Positions 45,481 through 58,000 of a stretch of 64,000 nt of DNA are shown here, piece by piece. Numbering within the stretch: the first letter of the stretch is position 1; every line of letters starts with the position of its first letter. The notes beneath the pieces were generated by a model. The model did not search any database, had not been told where the DNA came from, and saw only the letters and a list, made by a program, of their open reading frames with translations. Source of the stretch: Alisma plantago-aquatica (lineage: Eukaryota; Streptophyta; Magnoliopsida; Alismatales; Alismataceae); contig OY856413.1 of assembly GCA_963693085.1 (NCBI GenBank), positions 746,391,056 through 746,455,055 of the forward strand, given 5' to 3'. Made by a program: the position numbers and the translations under genes.

Positions 45481-45870
45481 CTTACACGTTGGTTCTCAAA
45501 CCGACGCTACAACCCTTCGCGCGCCACCGAAAATGTGCCGAAAATGCGCCAGCAGGGGGTATAGGTGTCGGTTATCCACTTCGAAACCGACACAGAATCA
45601 CCTGCTTACACGGCCGTGCTGGCCAGCACGGCCGTGGTGTCTGGTCTCATTAGGGAAATCGACGTCGGTTACTAGTATGGCAACCGACATTGTAACCATA
45701 TATCGTCAGTTTTATACAGATATCTGACACGTATTTTATGTCTGGTTTGCTGCTACAGCCGTGTTGGCCAGCACGGCCGTGGTGTAGGGAAATCGACGTC
45801 GGTAGTAGTATGAAAACCGACACTGTAACCTTATGTCGTCGGTTTTATACAAATAACCGATGCCTATGAT
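45481..45870 (-). repeat. CACTA subterminal direct repeats with palindrome
   Basis: About 45603-45730 and 45752-45868 are two copies of a unit. Each contains a large GC-rich palindrome, then GGGAAATCGACGTCGGT, AACCGACA and TGTCGTCGGTTTTATACA blocks. The GTCGGTT/AACCGAC motifs match those near the other CACTA end (51590-51780). Confidence 0.85.
45609..45636. repeat. Perfect 28-bp palindrome
   Basis: CACGGCCGTGCTGG followed directly by its exact reverse complement, with no loop. A second, decayed copy (2-bp deletion and one change in one arm) is at about 45754-45782. Confidence 0.95.
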
Positions 45871-46247
45871 TTGATTTTTTTTCTGTCAGTCTGCAGACAT
45901 ACTGTGGCTGGTCGTAGGATGAGAAACCTACAGTTCAGTTATGAACTGTAGGTTTTACGACATCCATTGATATCATCCAACAACAGGCCACAAACCTGCA
46001 AAATTAAGATGATGGACAAATTATTATATATGTGATTCACACTCATGTATAAGAAATTTAATTCATATTATTTTTTCATCACACGCATGTAGAAACCAGT
46101 AGCAACCTGCAGTTCCATTTATTTCATCTCTTTTCACATTCAGACACATGTAGAAACATTCATGTATTGATGATTTTCACACACATATGATAATTCATAA
46201 AAATTCATTCACATTCACACAAAATTAATTATGAGAACAAAGTTATT

Positions 46248-49200
46248 TTATTCATCATCATCATTGTCATCAAAATCATATTGAAAAATTCCCACTCTTT
46301 GCAGGGCTTTTGCCCAATCTTCTCTTACAACATCTAATTCATCTCTCGTATAGGGAGCATGTACATCGAAACGCTTTGCACCTGTATTGAAGTCCTCAGT
46401 TTTAAAGACCTACAAAGAGAATGACGTACATGCATAATTATAATAATATATAATAAGATTCATATATTTCATATTATCTAACGAGACTATGTATAATACT
46501 TGTTGTATGTTATCGATTTCCAATACAGCATGTTTGATGAGTAGGTCCATAAATCGCATCACATAGTAGGCACATGCCCAGCTGTTGTCTTGTGTAGCAC
46601 ACTATAAATTGAAACATACAAAATATTCAAAAATACAAATAAGCACACTTCACATAAATAATATATACATTGGAGTCAGGAAATTACTTTCACATTCTTC
46701 CAAATGAGAGTCAAATTTTTTTTCCTGGGGACCTTTCCTCCAGCTTTTTTGTACTCTTGTAAAGCCCTATATATGTTAATGTAACACATTAAATTGCATA
46801 ATTAAATAGTAATGCAGTAACAGATGTTAACAGATATAAAAACATAAAATATTTCTCACGAGAATAATGGCCTTTTAATTGCATGTCCATATACATCCAA
46901 CTCACTCCCCGCAGGATCTAGATAATAGATGGTGAATGTCTTGGGGAAAATAACTAATAACTCCCAATGCTTAGAACTACAGGTAAGAAAGTAGAAAATT
47001 AATAACTCAATATCCGTAATAAAAATGTAATTTTCTTAAGTCCAAATTACAAGTAAAGTAAACTTACTCGACATTGAATGGAGCTATTATCACCGTCTAA
47101 TTATTTTTATCAAAATATTCAAAAGCATCACAGCAGTATGAAGTAACTGAACCAGGGTCTGTATCTACAAGACTAATCAAAGATGGAACCAAAAATCCCA
47201 CATGGGAAAACCCAAAATCTTTACATGTCTTGTATAAGTGGTTGCAAAACATGTATTATGTATGCATTAATATATAAGAAACCAGATTGTCGTATATAAA
47301 ACAAGGTATATGGATTTATAAAATGGATTGCCATATGCATTAATCTCACCATATCCATAGCTCTATCATAGATGTGTTCAGCCATTCATACTTAAACAAC
47401 TCCAAAATATCTTGTATAAATATGTTGTTTCCGAATGTTTGACCTGCATTAATACGTATCCAAAACTTCTATTACGTATGCATTAATATGTATGCTAAAC
47501 TTGTATAAATAGATTGTTATCGTATGATTTACCTACAGCATTCTCCGGAATAGTAACATTTATAGGGAAATTTTGATTATGTTCGCCGATCCATACTGCC
47601 ACACTCCTACAATTAGGACCTATCGAGGCGTGTAGGTCCCCTGGAAGCCAACTTGGTAGTCGAGGAGGTGGAGGCCGAGATGTAGCGAGTCTCGTATTTT
47701 TGACCTATATATATAATTTCATATCAATTGACTCATATATATATACACACTAACAAAGTAAAGTAATGAAAATTTATCATACAATATCAGTATAGAGGAC
47801 ATCCGCTTCGGGCCACAGTATCACTCTGCCTACTGCCTCACCAAGTGTTTCAGCATCTGGGTGTGCATGAGGCAGTGTAAGATTCATTCAGCCAGCGAGT
47901 ATATGTATGGGGCTCACATGTACCATGCCATCTGGTACTGGACTCCCATGAAACATGCACCCTTTAAGGGGTGGGTAAGCCGATGCATCTGCAATGATAT
48001 ATCCTTCACTTTGTAGTCAGCATGGCTTCAACCCCTACAAATTTACGTAAAGAATGTTATATGCATATATACACAAACATATCATCTTGAACAGACTAGC
48101 TATTATATATGCCATAAAAATACTTACAGAGGACGTGCTAGGTGGGTCTATAGGATTACTCCCAACCTCTGCAGTACGAGGAGTAGGAGAAGAGAGGTTC
48201 GCCATAGGTACTGTCTGAGTGGCAGTCTGAGATGCCTACCACTTGTGAAATGCTTCTGGAGTCTTTTTTCAATTAAGGAATCTACCTATACATGGATAAA
48301 AGAAATGCTAGTTTCTGATTATTGAATTCCCTTTTGCAATAATGTTCTAAAATAAGAATAAGTTACCTCAGCTTGAGAAAGTCCCGCTTTTGGGATAGGT
48401 TTACGCTGGGATGGCCCAAAGAATGTTTTGATGCCCACACCAGTGCCTGCACCTCTTACACATCCATGATGCTCTGGGTTACCCAGAGCAACTGTCAGTT
48501 CATCCCTTGTGCCCTGAGGGATGAACTTGCCTTCCTTCCTCTGCTCGTGCAGCTCCCACTAAGCACCATCAACAAAAATTCATAAGTAAATATAACAATA
48601 ATCAATATCGATAGATTACAATAAGAGTTTGATTTTTACCATTTTTGTAGCCACCTCAGCGGTTGTGGGCTTCAGTATCTCTCCCTTCTTTTTTTGCCTC
48701 CCAGCTATCCACATAACATGATGAGGTAGAGGTGTGGGAGCAGCAGTAGAGGACTCTGCAGTCTCCTGAGTAGCAGTAGGCAGAGTAGACTTAGCCTGTA
48801 GTCTTTGGTGAATGCCTGCATATCCTCTTGGACCAATTGTGTGGTCGTGCACATTCAGTGCACGCCTTGCTCGTTGAGCATCGCTCTTAGCCTAGTTAGT
48901 TAGCACATTGATTTGGTTAGTAACACTAAAGGTTAATCTTGAATAGGTGAATACATAAAAATGTATATTAATTAAATTGGGAGTGGCGGCGCTTAATACC
49001 TTGAATTCATATGTTTGTCTTTGGGTAAAAAACTCCTCCCATTCTCTGGGGTCCAAGTAGTTCCATTGTTGTGTGGCTTCCTTCTTCCTATATTTATTTT
49101 TTAAAGAGAATACAAACAAAAATTATTAGTGTAAAGTTAGTGAAATACTAATCAATGTCTAGAATTGGAATCTATCAAGAACCTATTCTCAACATCGCGT

Positions 49201-49823
49201 ATGTAATCTTAGGTGAGATTGGTCCTACAGTTCCTTAGGACCCTCCCACAACATTGCATCACACATTTACGATGTAGCTTTTCATCCAGATCAAATATTC
49301 TCTGCAAATTAAATAGAATTGCTATTAACTAGTATCCTAAAAATTAGTAATCTACACAAATAGAATTACAAATAATAATAACTCACAAATAGTTCCTTCC
49401 ATATGTGGTCTTTCTTCTCCTTAGGAACTCTATGCCATGATTCTAGGATAAGACTGCAATGGTTGCGAGTAAGAACCCCAAGATATGAAACAAATGAGTT
49501 GCGATTCACTCCATATGGATTTCCTGCCTGATCGAAATCCACAGCCAATTTGGGTCCATTGCCCCTTTGCTGTATTAACTTGTTCATCATTGTGATGCCC
49601 CTCACTTTCTCAATTTTCTTTTGCTGCTCATCAAGTGTTGTAATTTCTTCAGGGGGTACATCACCAACCTAAAATTTGATAAAAAAACACACTTACATAA
49701 TATAATTATAAATGAACATATATATAGAAACCTCAGGGATATATTCTTAAAAGTTACATTGTCAGGCGGTGCAAGCACGTCCTCACCCTCACGGTGATCA
49801 TCAGCACGGTCCTGATCAGCCAT
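46248..49823 (-). pseudogene. CACTA-encoded protein: PF03004-like region plus Ulp1-like cysteine protease
   Basis: Multi-exon gene on the minus strand. Exons with clean GT/AG borders: 49823-49758 (MADQDRADDH), 49668-49387 (MNKLIQQRGNGPKL, FVSYLGVLTR, KDHIWKELF), 49301-49183, 49087-49000 (WNYLDPREWEEFF), 48891-48640 (TIGPRGYAGIHQRL) and 48558-48367 (LTVALGNPEHHGCVRG). The block order and the EH.G.VRG motif match 'plant transposase (Ptta/En/Spm)' proteins. Further exons lead to a C48/Ulp1-like domain with the catalytic set HW (46957-46977), YYLDPAG (about 46920), and TQDNSWACAYYVMRFM (about 46544-46590). It ends at TAA 46248-46250 after an Asp-rich tail. Stops occur in exon 3, near 47875, near 48030 and near 47095, so this copy is dead. 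Such proteins accompany the transposase in plant CACTA elements; their exact role is unclear. Confidence 0.8.
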
Positions 49824-49859
49824 CTGATACAAGTATTAATACTTACACTTCAACAATTC

Positions 49860-50790
49860 ATCACATTTGCACCATTATATACAAGTTCTAGCTTTATCAC
49901 TCATACTCGTCTTAATACAAAACTTCTAGGGTTTTCAAGAAGTCATCCTTTGTTCAACATCATAAGAATTACATAATTCAGTAATCCATCAACACAACCC
50001 TAAATAGGGAATATTGCCACCTCACACTGATCCTTATGTATATATCATATTTAATTTTAGTAAGACTCAACAAACACTTGTATAATTCATTCTAATACAA
50101 TTCAAATATGATTTTATAATGTCAATTTCAATTCCCAAGCATATTGACCACTGACCTGATTTTTAGGCAATATTCACATGAAATAGCATAGTCATATATC
50201 CATAGAATTTCCCATGGATCGTCAATCAATATAGTATGCAACATGGCCGGTCGATTTTATATAGGGAATACTCAACTTCCACTCCTCTCTATAGAGTTCA
50301 AATATCATTAAAAAATTAGGAAAGTTTAACAAGACGTCCAAAATGGAGTTTCCAAAACATAATTAAAATTTCAGATCAATTGGATATACCAATAAAAAGA
50401 TAAAATTCAAATACTAGACTGCTATATTTCAGTTTGAATACATGGCCAGTTGATTTTATCTTGGGTAAAATCGGTTGACAAACAAGTCAAAAAATTCTTC
50501 CAACTAATATCTAATTTCTCCAAACCATGTACAAATTTCAACTAAATCCTAGTTGTATATAAAATGCTGAAAATCATTTAGTACACGACTATACTAATCA
50601 AATTTTGTATTCATATGTTACCAAAACCCTAATTTATGTCGATTAGGATTTTCAATTCTCAAACCCTAATTATGTGAATCAAATAATGTTTAAATCTTCT
50701 CATTAGTTTTAAAACATAATGATTAGATTACCATAATTAATCAATCTTTAAACAATGTAATAATGCACTCATCAACTTGATGAATCTACA
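49860..50790 (-). repeat. Gypsy LTR fragment upstream of the CACTA gene
   Basis: Matches, in order, about 60395-60830 and then 61650-62215 of the old LTR at the right of the window. Shared blocks include TTTCTAGGG, AACCCTAAATAGGGAA, ATTGGATATACCAATAAAAA, TAGTTGTATATAAAAT and TTTTCAATTCTCAAACCC. It lies just 5' of the gene, where its promoter would be. Confidence 0.8.
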
Positions 50791-51119
50791 TATCAAAACT
50801 TTTGAGTGGTTGAAGTAGTGAAGATGTAGCTTAAAACTACCTAGAATTCTAAAACTTGAACCGAGAGAGGATAAATAAATATAAAAGGTTATGCACAGAT
50901 AAGCACATGAAGAACTTGTAGTGCAATATCCCGTCCCCAAATCCTCCACATTAACCCTGAATTGATATGTGAGTATGTTGTAAACGTGAGTAATATTGTG
51001 TAGAATAAAATGCAGTTTGTCATAGAACAATTATAGAATATTGATGCATGTAAACCACACATATAAAAAGAAAGCACACAGCCACAGCCATAGGATTAAT
51101 GGGTGTGTCTGTGATACAG

Positions 51120-51530
51120 GAAAAGCAAGAATAGGGGGGAAGGTCGCTGGAAACCTGATAATGGGCGTGCAGGAGGGCTGGTCGTGCTTCAACCGGCGGC
51201 CCTTCTAGAAGCTCGAAGAGGCGGCCCTGCTGGCTGCTTCAAGCGGCGATGTTGCTGGCTACTTCAAGCAGTGATGCTACTGCTATGTGCAGGCGGCAGT
51301 GCTGCTCCGTGTGGGCGGCGCTGCTGCTCCTTGTCGGCGACGCTGCTGCTCTTACGGCGAAGAGCTCTGGTCGGGCGGTCACCGGGCGGAGAGTTGTGGT
51401 CACCGGTAGCAGCTGGAGGAAGTAGAGGCGGCGAGTGGCGGTGGTGTCAGAGGCGGAGGCGGAGGTGGAGGCAGAGGCAGAGCGGCAGCAGAATCGTCGA
51501 AGCAAAGAAATCGTCAGAGCAAAAACCCTG
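51120..51530 (-). other. GC-rich island near the right CACTA end
   Basis: A strongly GC-rich block (CGGCGG, GGCGGAGGCGGAGG) within AT-rich DNA, upstream of the CACTA gene on the minus strand. Low-complexity ORFs on both strands (Ser/Ala or Arg/Gly-rich) have no domain. Most likely a 5' leader or promoter region of the transposon gene, or a captured GC-rich fragment. Confidence 0.45.
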
Positions 51531-51584
51531 ATCAGTGGAAATGAATGAAACAGAAGAGGAAGAGTCTGCCTCGCATTGTTAAGT

Positions 51585-52044
51585 TAACTATAGGTGTCGG
51601 TTGCTTACAAAAACCGACAATAAAAACTTTAAGTGTCGGTTTGCAACAAAATACCGACACTAAAGGGAGGTGAAAATTTTCGCGATTATTTGTGTGAAAA
51701 CACAATGGCGTCAGTTATTGTCACACAACCGACGATAAAAAGTGAGCAAATTTCTATCTCGCAGAAAACCTTTAGTTGTCGGTTTCTGTCTTAAAAAATG
51801 ACAATTTATGTCAATTTTTGGAGGTAATTTTTTTCGCTGGAAATTTTGGTTTTGGCGGTTACTTTTAGGTGTCAGTTTCTTATTAAGGAACTGACACTGA
51901 ATAAAAGTGATACTCGTGTCTGGTTGCCCTTCACAGATTGATGTCGGCTTATTTTATACATTGACGTTGTATGGTTTACGTGTCGGTGTATTATTACAAC
52001 CGAAACCATTAAAAGTGATGTTATAAGCCATTTCTGTAGTAGTG
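51585..52044 (-). repeat. Right CACTA terminus with subterminal GTCGGTT repeats
   Basis: At least eight copies of TGTCGGTT / AACCGACA-type motifs in both orientations, many as pairs around 10-25 bases (e.g. GTGTCGGTTGCTTAC...AACCGACA). These are the binding-site-like arrays typical of CACTA ends. Ends in TGTAGTAGTG. Confidence 0.9.
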
Positions 52045-52047
52045 CAA

Positions 52048-53560
52048 GGAGATAGGAAGATTCTTTTGACGTGTCTTGTATCATCTATGATAGCAAGGAA
52101 GCTTCTCAAATAGGGTTGTGAGGAGTTTTTGACACACGTCATGGATACTGAGGCAAGGAGTCCTAGTACTCATGAAGTTCCAATTGTTAGAGAGTTTGAG
52201 GATATGTTTCCTGGGGAGTTTCTAGGTGTACCCCCACCCTGAGAGATTGATTTTGAGATCAATTTGGTCCCCTATATGCAACTGATAGCTTAGACACCGT
52301 ATAGGATGGCACCAACAGAGACGGCATAGTTGAAGAGACAACTACATGAACTACTTGAAAAGGTTTCATCAGGCTGAGTACACTGCAGTGGCGTGCTCCA
52401 GTTTTGTTTGTGAAGAAGAAGGATGGGTCTATGAGGTTTTGCATAGATTATAGACAGTTGAACAAGGTCACGATAAAGAATAAGTACTCTTTTCTGAGGA
52501 TAGATGATCTGTTTGACCAATAGTGTGGTGTGATGGTATCCTCAAAGATAGATCTGATCAGGATATCATCATTTGAGGATCAAGGAGGATGACATACCTA
52601 AGTCAGCTTTTAGGATGAGGTATGTTCACTACAAGTTTGTGGTTATGTCGTTTCGGCTGACCAATGCACCAGTAGCGTTCATTGGTCTGATGAATAGAGT
52701 GTTCCGTCCATTCCTTGATCATTTTATGGTGGTCTTAATAAATGACATATTGATATATAGTTGTGATAGTCAATAGCATGAACAACATCTTCATCAATCG
52801 TTAACTGTGCTGAGACAGCACCAACTTTATGCTAAGTTTAACAAGTGTGAGTTCTGGTTGAAGGAGGTAGTTTTCTGAGGGCATGATATATCTTTCGATG
52901 GAGTACATGTGGATCCTAAGAAAGTGGAGTTAGTGACGGAGTGGTAGTAGCCTAAGACGCCGATAGAAGTGCACAATTTTCTAGGTCTGATAGGATATTA
53001 TTGGAAGTTCATCAAGGACTTCAGCATTGTTGCCCTACCCCTAACTAAGTTGACGAGTAAGTATGTGTTGTTCATTTGGGATGATATATGTCAATGGGAT
53101 TTTCAGACGTTGAAGGAGAAGCTGATAAGTGCACCAGTTTTGGTCTTACCTGAGCAAGGAAAAGGGTACATCATTTTTTGTGATGCATCCAAGAATGGTC
53201 TGAGTTGTGTGTTGATGCAAGACAAATAAGTGATTTCTTTTGCTTCCTGACAGCTTAAGAAGCACAAGGAGAATTATCCAACCCATGATTTGGAGTTATC
53301 TACAGTGGCTCATGCTTTGAAGATTTGGAGGCACTATCTGTATGGGGAGAAGTGTTAGGTCTTCATGGATTACAAGAACCTAAAGTACGTCTTTTTACAG
53401 CAAGAGTTGAATATGAGGCAGCGTCGTTGGATGGACTTGATCAAATACTATGACTACACAATTGATTATCATCTGAGAAAGGAGAACATCATAGCCAATG
53501 TGTTGAGTAGGAAGTCTTCATCCTCATATATAGATAAAGTCCAGTTGAGTTCTTTGATGT
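52048..53560 (+). pseudogene. RT and RNase H remnant of gypsy element B
   Basis: Follows directly after the CACTA insertion. It begins with the linker between protease and RT (EDMFPGEFLGVPPP near 52198), then RT blocks. [21 protein letters not shown] (52610-52675) precedes LINDILIYS at about 52736-52765, where the usual FIDD aspartate pair is damaged. RNase H/connection blocks follow: [57 protein letters not shown] and RQRRWMDLIKYYDYTIDY. Many in-frame stops and several frame changes show an inactive copy. Confidence 0.9.
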
Positions 53561-53699
53561 GCCATAATTGAGACATGTTGGTCTCCTTGTGTTAAATGAA
53601 TGTCAGGATGGAGGTTTATTTGTTAGCTGGTTTGTTGGCACATGTACAGGTGAAGCCTATGCTGAGACAATAGATCAGATAGGAAAAAAAGACAGATAT

Positions 53700-55030
53700 C
53701 GTGATACAGCAGATTAAATTAGAGTTTGGCAGTGAGAAATGTGATGGCTTCCACGAGTCATATGATGGGACAATTTGTTACCATAATAGGATAGTGGTTC
53801 CTGATGCTGATAAAATGAGGAAGATGGTGTTGGATAAGGCTCATTCATCCATGTATTCTATGCATCTAGGAAGTACCACGATGTATCATAACCTGAAGGA
53901 TATGTACTGGTGTCTAAGCTTGAATAAGGATGTAGCTGAGTTCGTTGCAAGATGTGAGGTATGTCAACAAGTTAAAACTGAGCATCAGAAGCCTGTAGGA
54001 ACATTACAATCGTTGCCTATACCACAGTGGAAATGAGATCGTGTGACTACGGACTTTGTAGTTGGTCCGCCTAGGACAACCAAAGGTCATGATTCCATTT
54101 GGGTGATCATTGACAGGTTGATCAAGTGAACACATTTTCTTCTAGTAAAGACAACGTTCACAGCCGACAATGTTCTAGCAACTATCATGTCTGATAGAGG
54201 TCCTCAGTTCACAATTCACTTTTGGGAACGATTACACACCGCTTTGGGTACACATTTAAAGTTAGCACTACTTTTCACCCACAGACAGATGGTCAATATA
54301 AAAGGACCATTCAGACTTTGGAAGATCTCTTAAGGGATTGTGTTCTTCAGTTCTTAGGAAATTGGGATATACACCTCAGAATGATAGAGTTCGCTTACAA
54401 TGACAACTATCACAGTAGAATTGATATGGCACCTTATGAGGCGTTGTATGGGAGACATTGTAGACCTTCATTGTGTTGGTATGAGACAAGTGAGTATCAG
54501 CTTCTTGGTCTTGAGCTTGTACAGCAGATGACCGAGAAGATCAAAGTGATACATCAACAGTTGAAAGCAACACAGGACAGACAAAGGTTGTATGTAGACA
54601 ATCATCGTAGACCCTTGGAGTTCCAAGTGGGAGACAAGGTATATCTGAAGGTCTCTCCTTGGAAGGGTGTTCTAAGGTTTGGTAAGGAGGGTAAGTTGGC
54701 TCCAGGTATATGGGACCTTACCCAGTGATGGCATGTGTTGGGAAGGTGGCTTACCAGTTGGAGTTTCCACCTGAGTTGCACATGTTACATACAGTGTTCC
54801 ATGTCAGCATGTTGAGGAAGTGTCATCCAAATGCATAGTTAATGCTACAGCCTATGGAGGTGGAGCTTGATGAGGATGTGACCTATGTAGAAGGTCCATT
54901 ATTGAACCTTGATCGGAGAGTGAAGAAGCTGAAGTGGAAGGACCTTGTGCTTGTGAAGGTTCTTTAGAATCATTGTGGCATTAAGGAGCCACATGGGAGC
55001 TCGAGGAAGAGATGTGGAGGAAGTACCCCT
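53700..55030 (+). pseudogene. Integrase and chromodomain-like tail of gypsy element B
   Basis: Integrase zinc finger: HSSMYSMHLGSTTMYHNLKDMYW, then CEVCQQVK (53840-53975). The core region is fragmented: TTDFVVGPPR, SIWVIIDRL, and after a deletion IMSDRGPQFT, STTFHPQTDGQY, EFAYNDNYHS, APYEALYGRHCRSP-like (to 54480). A GPY/F-like region and HVSMLRKCHP come next, then LDEDVTYVEGPLLNLDRRVKK and WKDLVLVKVL (54860-54965), as in Tekay/Del chromodomain tails that target chromatin. Stops and deletions preclude function. Confidence 0.9.
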
Positions 55031-55050
55031 CCCTTTTATTTTAGGATTAT

Positions 55051-55060
55051 AGGGGAGAAA
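55051..55060 (+). other. Candidate polypurine tract of gypsy element B
   Basis: AGGGGAGAAA, but 22 bases before the LTR rather than adjacent to it. A small insertion between tract and LTR, or a different tract, must be assumed. Confidence 0.45.
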
Positions 55061-55082
55061 TCCATGTTAGGATTGTATGGAT

Positions 55083-58000
55083 TGTAAGGAACCTGACCCA
55101 CATTTTGGGATAACCCTGTTTGTTTTTCTTAAGTATGATGCTTAAGTCCTTGCTCTAATAATCTGAGATGTAATTAGGGCATGTTGGAAGGTTGGAGTTT
55201 CTTGTTTGAGTCTATTTGGATGATGCTTATGAGTGTGGAGAGGTTTGGTGCAAATTGCAATTTACCCAGAGTAGGGGTTGATGGGTAAGTTTGCCACCTC
55301 TAGAGTGTTCCTTCTCTCTCTTGGCATCATCTAGAGGAATGAGAAAGAGATGGGCATCTTGTTTGAGCCTTGGATGAGTGGTGACATCCTTGGTGATGTT
55401 TTAGACACATGTTTGAGGTGTGCCTTGCTTTTTAGAAGTGTTGTCTCAGGCTTGAGAGCCTTAAATAGGCATTGTATTGGTTTGTGGGTGTCTTGAGGGA
55501 CATCCTATCAGTTTTGTGGTGTCTAGAGATGCACCATATCAGTTTGTGGTACCTAGGGTTTACCCCTATCGGTTTGTGAAGAGGGTAGATATGTGTATCA
55601 ACCTTGACCATCATAGGTGACCTATTGGGTGAGACATGGATCTTACCACCTTGTTGCATTGTATTTATGTGTCCCTTCTTCACAGACAAGTGTCACCTGG
55701 GGTTCTAAGGTGGTGACACATTCCCCTTGCTCTCTTTTTCATCCCTCTTGTATATATACCTCTTTCCCTCCATGGAAGAGAATCCTTTTGGTTATCCTTG
55801 TATTCCTCTTTGGTGGACGACCTTGAGCTAGAGGAGTTTCTCCCTTGGAGCTTGGAGGATGAGTCACATGCTTGTGGTGCTCTCTTCATCCTCTACCTTG
55901 GTGTTATGGTGATCAATCTTGGAAGATCTTCTTCTACCTTGATCTCATGAAGCTTGGGTCTTGGTAGTGATCCTTGAGGCGGGTTATATAACTGTAAACC
56001 CTCTTTGTTATTATCATCATTTTTCTTGCTATCTTGTTTTTTATCTTTGGCCCGTTATCCTTTGCTTGTTAGTATTTTCCTTTTTGATGGTTTTGCATTT
56101 TGGTTTGGGAAGAAGAATCTTTCTTAGTTGTTGCCATGCGTTACACCTTCTAGCTTTTCTTTGGATGAGTGTATTAAGGTTGAAGATGAGTGGTCTGATA
56201 TGCATGTTTAGGGTGATATGATATGGGTGGTCGTCACAATTTGTGACAAAACTAACCGTCACAACTGTGAATGGTTGTCACAACCTTGGCAAGGCCTAGG
56301 TCGACACCTTTGGTTGGATGGCCGTCATGTTCATGGGGAGGCCTGGGTCGACACTTCTTGGTAATGTTTAGGTCATCATGCCTTATGCATGAGAAAACTG
56401 ATATGAGAACAAACGTTATGTGTCGCTTGGAGAGGCGTTGCCCATCATGACTCTAGACGTCATGCCTTAAGAGGTGTTGATGCCCGATAGATCCATCTCG
56501 TGTGTTGCATTATGTTGATATACGGATGCCTTAGTTGGGTAGACACCGACACACCCTAAACTGATACCCTTCTTCGTGTAGTTGCCCGATACATCTATAG
56601 TTGGGATGCCCATCTTAGCTTGGACACATTGCTAAAACCCAAAGCAACCCATCACCCTTTGTGATACCGACATACCCAAGCATTGCCTGATACCTGTTGT
56701 TGTCCGTCACACCTTGTGATGATGTTTCCCGACAGGTTGGGTTGGTCGACACCCCCTCCTAAGGTATTGATGCCTGATACCCTCATGATGATAAACTCAT
56801 ACACATCTTGACTAGGTAGTTTGATGCCATGTTTTCTCACCTAACACACCCTAAGTTGATACCCTACTTTGCAGTGGCTGCCTGACACGCCTAGGGTTAA
56901 CCTGATACCCTATGTTGTAACCCTAATTGATACCTTGTGATGGTGTTTAAGAAACACCATGTTGATGCTAGGGTCACATGGTATGATGTGATACCCTATG
57001 GAGAAGTTGTACGAATGATGTTGAGAGTTATGTTTCTATACCTCATAACATGTTTTATGATTATAATGAGAACTATGTTTCTATATCTCATAACACACCT
57101 CATAATAATGATGGAAGTGATGAACTAAGTTTGGTTGTTGACCCAACCTTGTAAACCCTAATCAGGTAAAGAGAAACCATAATTCTAATGATGTAAAATG
57201 TATGGCATGAGTCCTATGAGATGATGGTGTTGATGATGCATTGATTTCTTGTTATCAGTTACTAACCATGCAGGAAACACCAGTTGATGTACATAGCCAG
57301 GTATGAGCTATGGTAGTTACGATTTATTTGAATGGGCCTTGTGAGACATAAAGTGTTGATAAGGTAAATGGTCTTATGACCTGATGATGGCTTACTGCCT
57401 TGCATGAGATAATTTACTCAAATGTTGAGGTGAGGGGTTGTCGCCCCAAGATATGTGGTCCTTGTGATGGACACAGGTTGAAAAATAGACAGGAAGTGAT
57501 GAGATCACACCTTATGTGCTTCAGTATGTCTCGGGGATGTGTCATACCCTTGTTTATGTAGATTTTGTTTAGAGGTTGTATGTTGTAACTTGATTGATGT
57601 TGAAAGATGCTTAAATTGGTCTAATTAATCAAGTGGAATCTAATAGTGTAGTTTTCCTTGTTCCATAGATCCATTCAGTGTCTGCTCTTGTTGAATGGTG
57701 AAATGAGTTTAACTCAGAACGCATATTGTTGAGTATGTGGGGTGCAAGTTGATGTAACTCCTTGTGTCCTGAATGTATATGCAAAATAGGATTGGCCATG
57801 AGCCATACCTGGAAGAGTACAGTTTTGGACCGTATCTCCATGAAATGTAACACATGATTAGTTGCATGCCATACCTAGAAGAGTACGGCTGTGTTTGTAA
57901 CTCACTAGTGTCATGACATGTACCAAGATGGGATAAATATGCACAGCTAGACTATACGTTGTTGGAAGCTGTTGACTTATGATGTCACTGCATGTTCAGT

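Larger units (their letters stand above)
40640..52047 (-). mobile_element. CACTA (En/Spm) DNA transposon, apparently non-autonomous
   Basis: Ends are CACTAGTACATAACC at 40643 and, inverted, CACTACTACAGAAATGG at 52044. They are flanked by the 3-bp duplication CAA (40640-40642, 52045-52047). Both ends carry subterminal repeats with GTGTCAG/GTGTCGGTT cores. Removing it restores continuous gypsy similarity, which confirms the boundaries. It holds one minus-strand gene (PF03004-like plus Ulp1-like), but I find no TNP2-type transposase. A solo LTR (40738-45475) and an LTR scrap (about 49860-50790) were inserted later, so the core is about 6 kb. Confidence 0.93.

Noticed and set aside
51184..51531. 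Arg/Gly-rich ORF in the GC-rich block
   Set aside because: Low complexity, open on both strands, no domain. More likely leader or promoter DNA.
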